Shown piece after piece: positions 10,946 to 23,500 of a DNA stretch of 64,000 nt. This DNA is from Macrostomum hystrix (Eukaryota > Platyhelminthes > Macrostomidae), in NCBI GenBank assembly GCA_950097015.1, contig CATNEN010000012.1:3217501-3281500 (forward strand), written 5' to 3'. Every line of letters starts with the position of its first letter. Positions within the stretch are counted from its first letter, which is position 1. The position numbers and the translations under genes are program-made. A model generated the notes under the pieces. The model saw nothing but the letters and a program-made list of their open reading frames with translations. It was not told the DNA's origin and ran no database searches.

Positions 10946-12800
10946 TCTCAGCACAAGCAAAATCTAGAATCGCATGAACAAAAACTAGAATCGCAACAGG
11001 AAAAAAACCTAGAATCGCAACAGGAACAAAATCTAGAATCGCAGCAGAAACAAAATCTAGAATCGCAGCAGGAGCAAAATCTAGAATCGCAGCAGGAGCA
11101 AAATCTCGAATCGCAGAATCGCAGCAGGAACAAACAGAATCGCAGCAGGAACAAACCTAGAATCGCAGCAAGAACAAAATCTAGAATCGCAGCAGGAGCA
11201 AAATCTAGAATCGCAGCAGGAGCAAAATCTTGAATCGCAGCAGGAACAAAATCTCGAATCGCAGAATCGCAGCAGGAACAAACAGAATCGCAGCAGGAAC
11301 AAACCTAGAATCGCAGCAAGAACAAAATCTAGAATCGCAGCAGGAGCAAAATCTAGAATCGCAGAATCGCAGCAGGAACAAACAGAATCGCAGCAGGAAC
11401 AAACCTAGAATCGCAGCAAAAACAAAATCTAGAATCGCAGCAGGAGCAAAATCTAGAATCGCAGCAGGAGCAAAATCTTGAATCGCAGCAGGAACAAAAT
11501 CTCGAATCGCAGAATCGCAGCAGGAACAAACAGAATCGCAGCAGGAACAAACCTAGAATCGCAGCAAGAACAAAATCTAGAATCGCAGCAGGAGCAAAAT
11601 CTAGAATCGCAGCAGGAACAAAATCTCGAATAGCATGAACAGAATCGCAGCAGGAACAAACATAGAATCGCAGCAAGAACAAAATCTAGAATCGCGGCAG
11701 GAACAAAATCTAGAATCGCAGCAAGAACAAAATCTAGAATCGCAGCAAGAACAAAATCTAGAATCGCAGCAGGAACAAAATCTAGAATCGCAGCAGGAAC
11801 AAAATCTAGAATCGCAGCAAGAACAAAATCTAGAATCGCAGCAGGAACAAAATCTAGAATCGCAGCAGGAACAAAATCTAGAATCGCAGCAAGAACAAAA
11901 TCTAGAATCGCAGCAGGAACAAAATCTAGAATCGCAGCAAGAACAAAATCTAGAATCGCAGCAGGAACAAAATCTAGAATCGCAGCAGGAACAAAATCTA
12001 GAATCGCAGCAGGAACAAAATCTAGAATCGCAGCAAGAACAAAATCTAGAATCGCAGCAGGAGCAATCGCAGCAGGAGCAAAATCTCGAATGGCATGAAC
12101 AGAATCGCAGCAGGAACAAACATAGAATCGCAGCAAGAACAAAATCTAGAATCGCAGCAGGAACAAAATCTAGAATCGCAGCAGGAACAAAATCTAGAAT
12201 CGCAGCAGGAACAAAATCTAGAATCGCAGCAGGAACAAAATCTAGAATCGCAGCAAGAACAAAATCTAGAATCGCAGCAGGAACAAAATCTAGAATCGCA
12301 GCAGGAACAAAATCTAGAATCGCAGCAGGAACAAAATCTAGAATCGCAGCAAGAACAAAATCTAGAATCGCATGAACAAAATCTAGAATCGCAGCAGGAG
12401 CAAAATCTAGAATCGCAGCAGGAACAAAATCTAGAATCGCAGCAGGAACAAAATCTAGAATCGCAGCAGGAACAAAATCTAGAATCGCAGCAAGAACAAA
12501 ATCTAGAATCGCATGAACAAAATCTAGAATCGCAGCAGGAGCAAAATCTAGAATCGCAGCATGAACACAATCTAGAATCGAAGCAGGAACAAAATCTAGA
12601 ATCGCAGCAGGATCAAAACCTAGAATCGAAGCAGGAACAAAATCTAGAATAGCATGAACAGAATCGCAGCAGGAACAAACCTAGAATCGCAGCAGAATGC
12701 AACAAAGATGAGAATCGCAGCTGCAATCGAGGCTGGAATCGCAGCAGAATACAAGCTGGAATCGCAGCAAGAACAGTACGTAGAATCGAAATGAGCCATC
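10946..12800. repeat. 24-bp tandem array, about 75 copies
   Basis: Core TAGAATCGCAGCAGGAACAA. Units with GGAGCAA, AAGAACAA and ATGAACAA are interspersed, and the left third has larger composite blocks that include AATCGCAGAATCGCAG. The same core appears in the 23-bp array at 45800-48795. Long ORFs here are artefacts. Confidence 0.95.
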
Positions 12801-13405
12801 ACTATGGACTGGATGTTTCGTGCATAAAAATTAGCAGTTCTAATGTACCGGTCATACGAGTACAATAGCCCAATTGTACAAATCCATTTCGTGCACATCC
12901 TCAACAGTCAGGAGCTCAGATCGTGAGGGCCAAAATTTACGACCATGGGATAGAACAGATTGAATGCCAGGGCTGCGGTCTGCATGGGTGTCTGACCATG
13001 CAAAGTGGAATTGAAATTTATGGCTCCAGCTATTTAGCTAGGCCAGGGTGTGTAGAGAGATACCGTGTCAGAACTGGCTGCATTCCACAGCAGCTAGACC
13101 ATCCGCTGCGATATCAGATTTCGTGGATTCATTTTGAGTAGCGGATGAGAAATTCTATGGCTTATTGATTGCTGGTCTATGTGGATGCGTCACAGAAGTT
13201 TTCAGAGCTGCAACACAGCCTATGACTCTATAAATATAAAATGTACTAGAAAATATACTAAAAACGTATACATACCAACTTCTTAGAGTAACTTAAGCAT
13301 ATACAGGTTTATTAATATTAAGCTTTAGTTCAAATATGACAGATTTGAATAGGTCTGAATAAAACTTAATGTTACATGCAAACATCAACTATATATTCAA
13401 AATCT
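12800..13405. other. Intergenic DNA, one weak ORF
   Basis: An open frame at 12923-13141 (72 codons, Cys-rich start) has no recognisable motif or neighbouring exon, so I do not call it a gene. Confidence 0.4.
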
Positions 13406-14155
13406 CACCTTGAGAAAACCACGGATTCCAAATCTCATCCTGAGTAATCTGTGGATTCCAAATCTCATCCTGAGTAATCTGTGGATTCCAAATCTCATCC
13501 TGAGTAATCTGTGGATTCCAAATCTCATCCTGAGTAATCTATGGATTCTAAATCTCATCCTGAGTAATCTATGCATTCCAAATCTCATCCTGAGGAAACT
13601 ATGGATTCAAAATCCCATCCTGAGGAAACTATGGATTCAAAATCTCATCCTGAAAATACCACGGATTCAAAGTCTCATCCTTAAATACCACGGATTCAAA
13701 ATCTCATCCTGAAGATACCACGGATTCCAAATCTCATCCTTAAATACCACGGATTCAAAATCTCATCCTGAAGATACCACGGATTCCAAATCTCATCCTG
13801 AAGATTCCACGGATTCCAAATCTCATCCTGAAGATACCACGGATTCCAAATCTCATCCTGAAGATACCACGGATTCCAAATCTCATCCTGAAGATTCCAC
13901 GGATTCCAAATCTCATCCTTAAATACCACGGATTCAAAATCTCATCCTGAAGATACCACGGATTCCAAATCTCATCCTGAAGATACCACGGATTCCAAAT
14001 CTCATGCTGAAGATACCACGGATTCCAAATCTCATCCTGAAGATTCCACGGATTCCAAATCTCACACCGAAGATACCACGGATTCCAAATCTCATCCTGA
14101 AGATACCACGGATTCCAAATCTCATCCTGAGGAAAGCATGGATTCAAAATCCTGA
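13406..14155. repeat. 30-bp tandem array, about 25 copies
   Basis: Core GGATTCCAAATCTCATCCTG followed by AAGATACCAC. The left units carry AGTAATCTGT instead of AAGATACCAC, giving two subfamilies in blocks. Confidence 0.95.
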
Positions 14156-14800
14156 GGAAACTGAGGACACATAAGTTGCTGCAAGCTCTTAGCCTCCACA
14201 TAGCAGAAGTGCCGCATTTTCACATTATCGAAGTCGTGAGTTGAGTCATTTCCCGAGAGCTAAGATAATTAGAGCGTTAATCTTCACAGCCTGCTGCAGC
14301 AGCCAACGAAGAAGGCAGCAAACTCCTGGTTGCAGCTCAGCTGTCAATCTAAAGTTTTGCCTGGAGTCGCGACACCTGGTTAAGTGGCGATTACCTTGAG
14401 TCAATAGAGAAAGGGCCAGCGCCTTTTGCCCTTGCTTAATTGATACGTCAATTCACTCCTCCCACCTGGGATTATCTTGCGTGTTTGACTGCAGGCCTCG
14501 CTTTGCACCGCATGCTATCCGTGAGAAAAATCACACTCGAGTCTGGGACTGTGAGGTTTTATTGTGTTCTAAGTTGTGATTCTGAAATCCTCTTCCGTTT
14601 TGTCCGCTAAACTGTCATTCATGCGTCCTTCATTGTCTTGGTACATTCTGAGATTTAGTGTTTGTAGTTTTAATGCACCAAACGTTTTTTAAGAGGAGTC
14701 ATCCCATTGTATAGTCTTTCAGTGCGTATCCACATTATATCTAAGTCCTCGTGTCATGCACATTATCCAATACTCTTTTACTGTGTATAAATTCAGAAGT
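14156..14800. other. Intergenic DNA
   Basis: No ORF, RNA gene or repeat recognised. Confidence 0.4.
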
Positions 14801-15122
14801 CTTTGCGTGTATCCTCATTGTCTAAGAGTCTTTGTGTGTCCTCATTGTCTAAGAGTCTTTGTGTGTCCTCATTGTCTAAGAGTCTTTGTGTGTCCTCATT
14901 GTCTAAGAGTCTTTGTGTGTCCTCATTGTCTAAGAGTCTTTGTGTGTCCTCATTGTCTAACAGTATTTGTGTGTCCTCATTGTCTAAGAGTCTTTGTGTG
15001 TCCTCATTGTCTAAGAGTCTTTGTGTGTCCTCATTGTCGAACAGTATTTGTGTGTCCTCATTGTCTAACAGTATTTGTGTGTCCTCATTGTCTAACAGTA
15101 TTTGTGTGTCCTCATTGTCTAA
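14800..15122. repeat. 27-bp tandem array, about 12 copies
   Basis: Core TTTGTGTGTCCTCATTGTCT followed by AAGAGTC. It grades into the 31-bp satellite, which shares the pattern CAyATTrTCyA and GTCCTTG. Confidence 0.9.
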
Positions 15123-18100
15123 TATCCATGAGTCCTTGCGTGAGTATCCACATTATCCACGAGTCCTTGCGTGAGTATCCACATTATCCACGTGTCGATT
15201 TGTGAGTATACACATTATCCATGAGTCCTTGTGGGAGTATACGCATTATCCATGAGTCCTTGCGTGAGTATCCACATTATCCACGTGTCCTTGTGTGAGT
15301 GTCCACATTATCCACGTGTCGATTTGTGAGTATACACATTATCCATGAGTCCTTGTGGGAGTATACACATTATCCATGAGTCCTTGCGTGAGTATCCACA
15401 TTATCCACGTGTCCTTGTGTGAGTGTCCACATTATCCACGTGTCGATTTGTGAGTATACACATTATCCATGAGTCCTTGTGGGAGTATACGCATTATCCA
15501 TGAGTCCTTGTGGGAGTATACGCATTATCCATGAGTCCTTGTGGGAGTATACGCATTATCCACGTGTCCTTGCGTGAGTATCCACATTATCCACTTGTCC
15601 TTGTGTGAGTATCCACATTATCCACGTGTCCTTGCGTGAGTATCCACATTATCCACGTGTCCTTGTGTGAGTATCCACATTATCCACGTGTCCTTGCGTG
15701 AGTATCCACATTATCCACGTGTCCTTGCGTGAGTATCCACATTATCCACGTGTCCTTGCGTGAGTATCCACATTATCCACGTGTCCTTGTGTGAGTATCC
15801 ACATTATCCACGTTTACTTGTGAGTATCTACATTATCCACGTGTCCTTGCGTGAGTATCCACATTATCCACGTGTCCTTGCGTGAGTATCCACATTATCC
15901 ACGTGTCCTTGTGTGAGTATCCACATTATCCACGTGTCCTTGCGTGAGTATCCACATTATCCACGTGTCCTTGCGTGAGTATCCACATTATCCACATGTC
16001 CTTGCGTGAGTGTCCACATTATCCACGAGTCGATTTGTGAGTATACACATTATCCATGAGTCCTTGTGAGAGTATACACATTATCCATGAGTCCTTGTGG
16101 GAGTATACACATTATCCATGAGTCCTTGTGGGAGTATACACATTATCCATTAGTCCTTGTGTGAGTGTCCACATTATCCACGTGTCCTTGCGTGAGTATC
16201 CACATTATCCACGTGTCCTTGCGTGAGTATCCACATTATCCACGTGTCCTTGCGTGAGTATCCACATTATCCACGTGTCCTTGTGTGAGTATCCACATTA
16301 TCCACGTTTACTTGTTAGTATCTACATTATCCACGTGTCCTTGCGTGAGTATCCACATTATCCACGTGTCCTTGCGTGAGTATCCACATTATCCACGTGT
16401 CCTTCTGTGAGTATCCACATTATCCACGTGTCCTTGCGTGAGTATCCACATTATCCACATGTCCTTGCGTGAGTGTCCACATTATCCACGAGTCGATTTG
16501 TGAGTATACACATTATCCATGAGTCCTTGTGAGAGTATACACATTATCCATGAGTCCTTGTGGGAGTATACACATTATCCATGAGTCCTTGTGGGAGTAT
16601 ACACATTATCCATTAGTCCTTGTGTGAGTGTCCACATTATCCACGTGTCCTTGCGTGAGTATCCACATTATCCACGTGTCCTTGCGTGAGTATCCACATT
16701 ATCCACGTGTCCTTGCGTGAGTATCCACATTATCCACGTGTCCTTGTGTGAGTATCCACATTATCCACGTTTACTTGTTAGTATCTACATTATCCACGTG
16801 TCCTTGCGTGAGTATCCACATTATCCACGTGTCCTTGCGTGAGTATCCACATTATCCACGTGTCCTTCTGTGAGTATCCACATTATCCACGTGTCCTTGC
16901 GTGAGTATCCACATTATCCACGTGTCCTTGCGTGAGTATCCACATTATCCACATGTCCTTGCGTGAGTGTCCACATTATCCACGAGTCGATTTGTGAGTA
17001 TACACATTATCCATGAGTCCTTGTGAGAGTATACACATTATCCATGAGTCCTTGTGGGAGTATACACATTATCCATGAGTCCTTGTGGGAGTATACACAT
17101 TATCCATTAGTCCTTGTGTGAGTGTCCACATTATCCACGTGTCCTTGCGTGAGTATCCACATTATCCACGTGTCCTTGCGTGAGTATCCACATTATCCAC
17201 GTGTCCTTGCGTGAGTATCCACATTATCCACGTGTCCTTGCGTGAGTATCCACATTATCCACGTGTCCTTGCGTGAGTATCCACATTATCCACGTGTCCT
17301 TGTGTGAGTGTCCACATTATCCACGAGTCGGTTTGTGAGTATACACATTATCCATGAGTCCTTGTGAGAGTATACACATTATCCATGAGTCCTTGTGGGA
17401 GTATACACATTATCCATGAGTCCTTGTGGGAGTATACACATTATCCATGAGTCCTTGTGGGAGTATCTACATTATCCACGTGTCCTTGCGTGAGTATCCA
17501 CATTATCCACGTGTCCTTGTGTGAGTATCCACATTATCCACGTGTCCTTGTGTGAGTATCCACATTATCCACGTGTCCTTGCGTGAGTATCCACATTATC
17601 CACGTGTCCTTGCGTGAGTATCCACATTATCCACATGTCCTTGCGTGAGTGTCCACATTATCCACGAGTCGATTTGTGAGTATACACATTATCCATGAGT
17701 CCTTGTGGGAGTATACACATTATCCATGAGTCCTTGTGGGAGTATACACATTATCCATGAGTCCTTGTGGGAGTATACACATTATCCATGAGTCTTTGTG
17801 GGAGTATCCACATTATCCACATGTCCTTGCGTGAGTGTCCACATTATCCACGAGTCGATTTGTGAGTATACACATTATCCATGAGTCCTTGTGGGAGTAT
17901 ACACATTATCCATGAGTCCTTGTGGGAGTATACACATTATCCATGAGTCTTTGTGGGAGTATACACATTATCCATGAGTCCTTGTGGGAGTATACACATT
18001 ATCCATGAGTCTTTGTGGGAGTATCCACATTATCCACATGTCCTTGCGTGAGTGTCCACATTATCCACGTGTCCTTGCGTGAGTATCCACATTATCCACG

Positions 18101-20035
18101 TGTCCTTGCGTGAGTATCCACATTATCCACGTGTCCTTGCGTGAGTATCCACATTATCCACGTGTCCTTGCGTGAGTATCCACATTATCCACGTGTCCTT
18201 GCGTGAGTATCCACATTATCCACGTGTCCTTGTGTGAGTGTCCACATTATCCACGAGTCGGTTTGTGAGTATACACATTATCCATGAGTCCTTGTGAGAG
18301 TATACACATTATCCATGAGTCCTTGTGGGAGTATACACATTATCCATGAGTCCTTGTGGGAGTATACACATTATCCATGAGTCCTTGTGGGAGTATCTAC
18401 ATTATCCACGTGTCCTTGCGTGAGTATCCACATTATCCACGTGTCCTTGCGTGAGTATCCACATTATCCACGTGTCCTTGTGTGAGTATCCACATTATCC
18501 ACGTGTCCTTGCGTGAGTATCCACATTATCCACGTGTCCTTGCGTGAGTATCCACATTATCCACATGTCCTTGCGTGAGTGTCCACATTATCCACGAGTC
18601 GATTTGTGAGTATACACATTATCCATGAGTCCTTGTGGGAGTATACACATTATCCATGAGTCCTTGTGGGAGTATACACATTATCCATGAGTCCTTGTGG
18701 GAGTATACACATTATCCATGAGTCTTTGTGGGAGTATCCACATTATCCACATGTCCTTGCGTGAGTGTCCACATTATCCACGAGTCGATTTGTGAGTATA
18801 CACATTATCCATGAGTCCTTGTGGGAGTATACACATTATCCATGAGTCCTTGTGGGAGTATACACATTATCCATGAGTCTTTGTGGGAGTATACACATTA
18901 TCCATGAGTCCTTGTGGGAGTATACACATTATCCATGAGTCTTTGTGGGAGTATCCACATTATCCACATGTCCTTGCGTGAGTGTCCACATTATCCACGA
19001 GTCGATTTGTGAGTATACACATTATCCATGAGTCCTTGTGGGAGTATACACATTATCCATGAGTCCTTGTGGGAGTATCCACATTATCCATGAGTCCTTG
19101 TGGGAGTATACACATTATCCATGAGTCCTTGTGGGAGTATCTACATTATCCACGTGTCCTTGTGTGAGTGTCCACATTATCCACGAGTCGATTTGTGAGT
19201 ATACACATTATCCATGAGTCCTTGTGAGAGTATACACATTATCCATGAGTCCTTGTGGGAGTATACACATTATCCATGAGTCCTTGTGGGAGTATACACA
19301 TTATCCATGAGTCCTTGTGGGAGTATACACATTATCCATTAGTCCTTGTGTGAGTGTCCACATTATCCACGTGTCGATTTGTGAGTATACACATTATCCA
19401 TGAATCCTTGTGTGAGTGTCCACATTATCCACGTGTCGATTTGTGAGTATACACATTATCCATGAGTCCTTGTGGGAGTATACACATTATCCACGTGTCC
19501 TTGTGTGAGTGTCCACATTATCCACGTGTCGATTTGTGAGTATACACATTATCCATGAGTCCTTGTGGGAGTATACACATTATCCATTAGTCCTTGTGTG
19601 AGTGTCCACATTATCCACGTGTGGATGTGTGAGTATACACATTATCCATGAGTCCTTGTGGGAGTATACGCATTATCCATGAGTCCTTGTGGGAGTATAC
19701 ACATTATCCACGTGTCCTTGTGTGAGTGTCCACATTATCCACGTGTCGATTTGTGAGTATACACATTATCCATGAGTCCTTGTGGGAGTATACACATTAT
19801 CCATGAGTCCTTGTGGGAGTATACACATTATCCATTAGTCCTTGTGGGAGTATACGCATTATCCATGAGTCCTTGTGTGAGCATCCACATTATCCATGAG
19901 TCCTTGTGTGAGTATCCACATTATCCACGTGTCGATATGTGAGTATACGCATTATCCATGAGTCATTGTGTGTGTTCACATTATCCATGAGTCCATGTGT
20001 GCGTATCCTCATTATCCAAGAGCTCTTGTGTTTCC
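15123..20035. repeat. 31-bp satellite with higher-order repeats
   Basis: About 158 units of core GTGAGTATCCACATTATCCA with variants GTGTCCTTGCG, ATGAGTCCTTGTGGGA and CGAGTCGATTTG. Blocks of variants repeat at about 463-494 bp (16026, 16489, 16983) and at 930 bp (17324 and 18254). It contains TCCACGTGT E-box-like sites. Intergenic between TRIM9 and PSMC6. Confidence 0.95.
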
Positions 20036-20535
20036 AGAAGTCTGCTATTTTTTACTTTTAAACTTGGCACTAAATGTTATGAGGCATTGCTTATTAGCTG
20101 ATTAATATTAATTGAACGTAGGACGCTTGAAGTGCTGTATTTAGTTAACTCATTCATAGCTGAACAACAGAAGTAAAGCAAGTAGTTATTTCGCATGAGA
20201 ACACTGGGATTTAGGATGTTGACAGCCAATGCGAAGACATACGCAAACAGGAGGGAAATACAAACGGCTTTATTAATCTTGGGTTCAGGTACTACAGACA
20301 TTAATATTAAAAGGCGTAGATAGACAAAGAAGCGACTTTCGATAAATATGAAAAAATTAATCCCAAATTGTGTAGTATGCAAAATCATACAAAAACTACA
20401 TTGTGTCGTCTCTTTCTAACCCCAGTTGAATTCCATATTCTTACTCAGAAAATAAGTTGATGCGCTACTGTCAGAAGTATGCTTAGCGCGCGAATCGTAA
20501 GCTTTTGCAATAGAGAAATTAAGATGCCGAATAAT
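20036..20535. other. 3' flank of PSMC6
   Basis: AT-rich; no supported gene. An ORF of 103 codons on the minus strand (20077-20388) has no recognised motif. Confidence 0.4.
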
Positions 20536-23500
20536 TTATACCGGCTTGTAGTCCAGCTTGGTCTCCAGCTTTTTCGTGTCGGCAATTTTGCGCACAGCCT
20601 TCATAAAGTCCTCCTCAATGACATAGTCCCGCTCTGCCCGGATGGCGAACATGCCGGCCTCTGTGCAGACGTTGCGCAAATCGGCCCCATTAAAACCGTC
20701 GCTGAGTTTCACAACGGCCTCCCAGTCAACTTCGCCGTGCTTGGCGATGGGGCCGGAGTGAATCTTGAGGATGTCCAAACGGCCCAGTTCGTTAGGCAGG
20801 GGAATTTCAACTTTGCGGTCTAGCCGGCCCGGGCGAAGCAGGGCGGGGTCCAGAGTGTCTGGCCGGTTGGTGGCCATAATGATCTTCACGGCGCCCAGGG
20901 CGTCGAAACCGTCCATCTGGTTCAGCAGCTGCGGTGGATTGGAGAGCGGATGGAGGCGCGTTTGTGAGAGCGGATAGAGGGGCGGATGAAAGAGCGGATG
21001 GTGGGGTGGATGTGCGAGCGGCTGGTGGGGCGGATGGTGGAAGGATGGGAGAGCGGCTGGTGGGGCGGATGGTGGAAGGATGGGAGAGCGGCTGGTGGGG
21101 CGGATGGTGGAAGGATGGGAGAGCGGCTGGTAGGGCGGATGGTGGAAGGATGGGAGAGCGGCTGGTGGGGCGGATGGTGGAAGGATGGGAGAGCGGCTGG
21201 TGGGGCGGATGGTGGAAGGATGGGAGAGCGGCTGGTGGGGCGTATGAGAGAGCGGCTATTGGGCCGGATGGTAGAGCGGCTGGTGGGGCGGATGTGAGAG
21301 CGGATGGTGGGGCGGATGTGAGAGCGGATGGTGAGGGGATGTGAGAGCGGATGGTGGGGGGATGTGAGAGCGGATGGTTGGGCAGATGTGAGAGCGGATG
21401 GTCGGGCGAATGGGAGAGCGGATGGTGGGGATGTGAGAGCGGATGGTGGGGGGATGGGAGAGCGGCTGGTGGGGCGGATGTGAGAGCGGATGGTTGGGCA
21501 GATGTGAGAGCGGATGGTCGGGCGAATGGGAGAGCGGATGGTGGGGGGATGAGAGACAGGATGGTGGAGAGAGCTGATGAAAAACCGGTAAGATGGGCGG
21601 ATGAAAAAGCGGATTATCGTCGAACACATCAGGCCTCGTCGGTAATTAAAGAAAATAAATAAAGTGTAACTGCAAAAATAGGAGCCAACCTCCATAAGGG
21701 TTCGCTGGATCTCGCGGTCAGCCGAGGTGCCCTCGCTGAATCGCCGGCCACCGATAGCGTCAATCTCGTCCATGAAGATAATGCATGGCTCGTGTTCGCG
21801 AGCGTAGCCGAACATCTCGCGAATTAGGCGGGCGCTCTCGCCGATGTATTTGTCAACAATTGAGGAGGCCACAACTTTAAGGAATTTGGCGTCGATTGAC
21901 GAGGCAATAGCCCGGGCCAGAAGGGTCTTGCCTTGAGATTGGAGGTACGATTGGCGTTTTTAGCATACTACTAATTAGACGAAAACTAGAAGTAGTATAT
22001 TTCACATTGAATCCAAATTCAGAAATAAATTAGGCAGTTTAGTCCCCCCGGATCACAGCCAGTGCTCACCAGTTCCAGGCGGGCCGTAGAGCAGGCAGCC
22101 CTTCGGCGGCGAGATGCCGACTCGCTGGAATAGCTCGGGATTTATCAGCGGCAATTCGATCACTTCGCGCAGCTCGCGAATCTGATCGGATAGGCCGCCG
22201 ATGCTAGAGTAGGACACGTCGCCTGGATCCTCGGCGCTCATGTTGTACACTAAAGGATCTACTTCGCGTGGCAGACAGCGCATAATGGTCATAGTGGTCA
22301 TGTCCAGAGCCACCCTGGTGCCACTTTTCAGTTTGGCCTTGTCAATGCTGCGCCGGCAGCCAACCAGGTAGCGGGGCCCATTGGTGGCTTTCACTATGAA
22401 CTTCTCTTCGTGCAGCTGGCGCAGCACCTCGCCGACAATCTGGCCGACACTCTGCAGAGCTTTTAGCGCATCCTCGGACTTGTCAAACTCTTTAGTTAGG
22501 TCACGTAGCTTCTCGCGGGCTGGTGTGAGATTGTGAAATAGAGATACAACATGAGCACAGCATTTGCTTGCAAAACAATAGACTTTATTGAAACCAGCAA
22601 ACATTGCACTGATTGTTATCGGGTCCATGAGACTTGCCCGCAGGAGATTTGCCAGCCGAGGTTTGCCCGCAGAGATTTGCCCGCAGTGCATTCTGCCCGC
22701 AGGAGATTTTCCCGTCGAGATTTGCCAGCAGTGCATTCTCCCCGCAGAGATTTTCCCGCAATGCAGTTTTAATCTTGCAAAAATCGACTTATACTTATCG
22801 AAATTATTTACCTGCCAGATTTCAACCGTGTGAATCTGAAATTCTTACTGCCGCAAATGCATAAGATATTTCTTTGGCATTCCGCAGACACCTCAAATTT
22901 CCTTTCCGCTAAATTACTGTAGCCTGTTCTATAATATTTTGTAGCAGCAATTTTTTGCTGGTGCCTGGTGGTAGGGATGGTAAAATCCCGGCTAGTTTCC
23001 AATCCCAGGATTGTCGGGTTCGGGATATTCCTGTCCAACTCCCATAAAATCCCCAGCATTTTCAGTCCCAGCAAATGCCGAAAAATTGAAAATCCCGCTG
23101 AATGGTGGGCAATTTTAAGTCCTGGGATTGGAATTCCAGGTGCTTGCTCTCAAATCCCGGTCCCAGTATTGGAATCTCTAGGTGTTGGAGCGCTGTCTGT
23201 TTCAAAGTCACATGTCAGCCGCCTGGATTTTATCACCTCGATCTACTCAACCACCGAACGACAAATCCAGTAAATAAGCCATGGAGTCCTATATGGTGCA
23301 TGTCGGGGACCCCACGACATTTTATAATCTGGCCCTTACATAGAGTATGAGTATGCAGAGCATTTTCATCTTATGCATTTGCGGCAGTAAGAGTTTCAGA
23401 TTCACACGGTTGAAATCTGGCAGGTAAAAAAAATTGATAAGTATAAGTCGATTTTTGCAAGATTAAAACTGCATTGCGAGAAAATCTCTGTGTGCAAATC

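Noticed and set aside
12923-13141. 72-codon ORF with a Cys-rich start
   Set aside because: No family, splice partner or codon signal distinguishes it from chance.
15123-20035. CRISPR-like regular repeats
   Set aside because: Units are directly tandem with no unique spacers, and the surroundings are eukaryotic.
20077-20388. 103-codon hydrophobic ORF 3' of PSMC6
   Set aside because: AT-rich chance ORF; hydrophobicity follows from T-rich codons.
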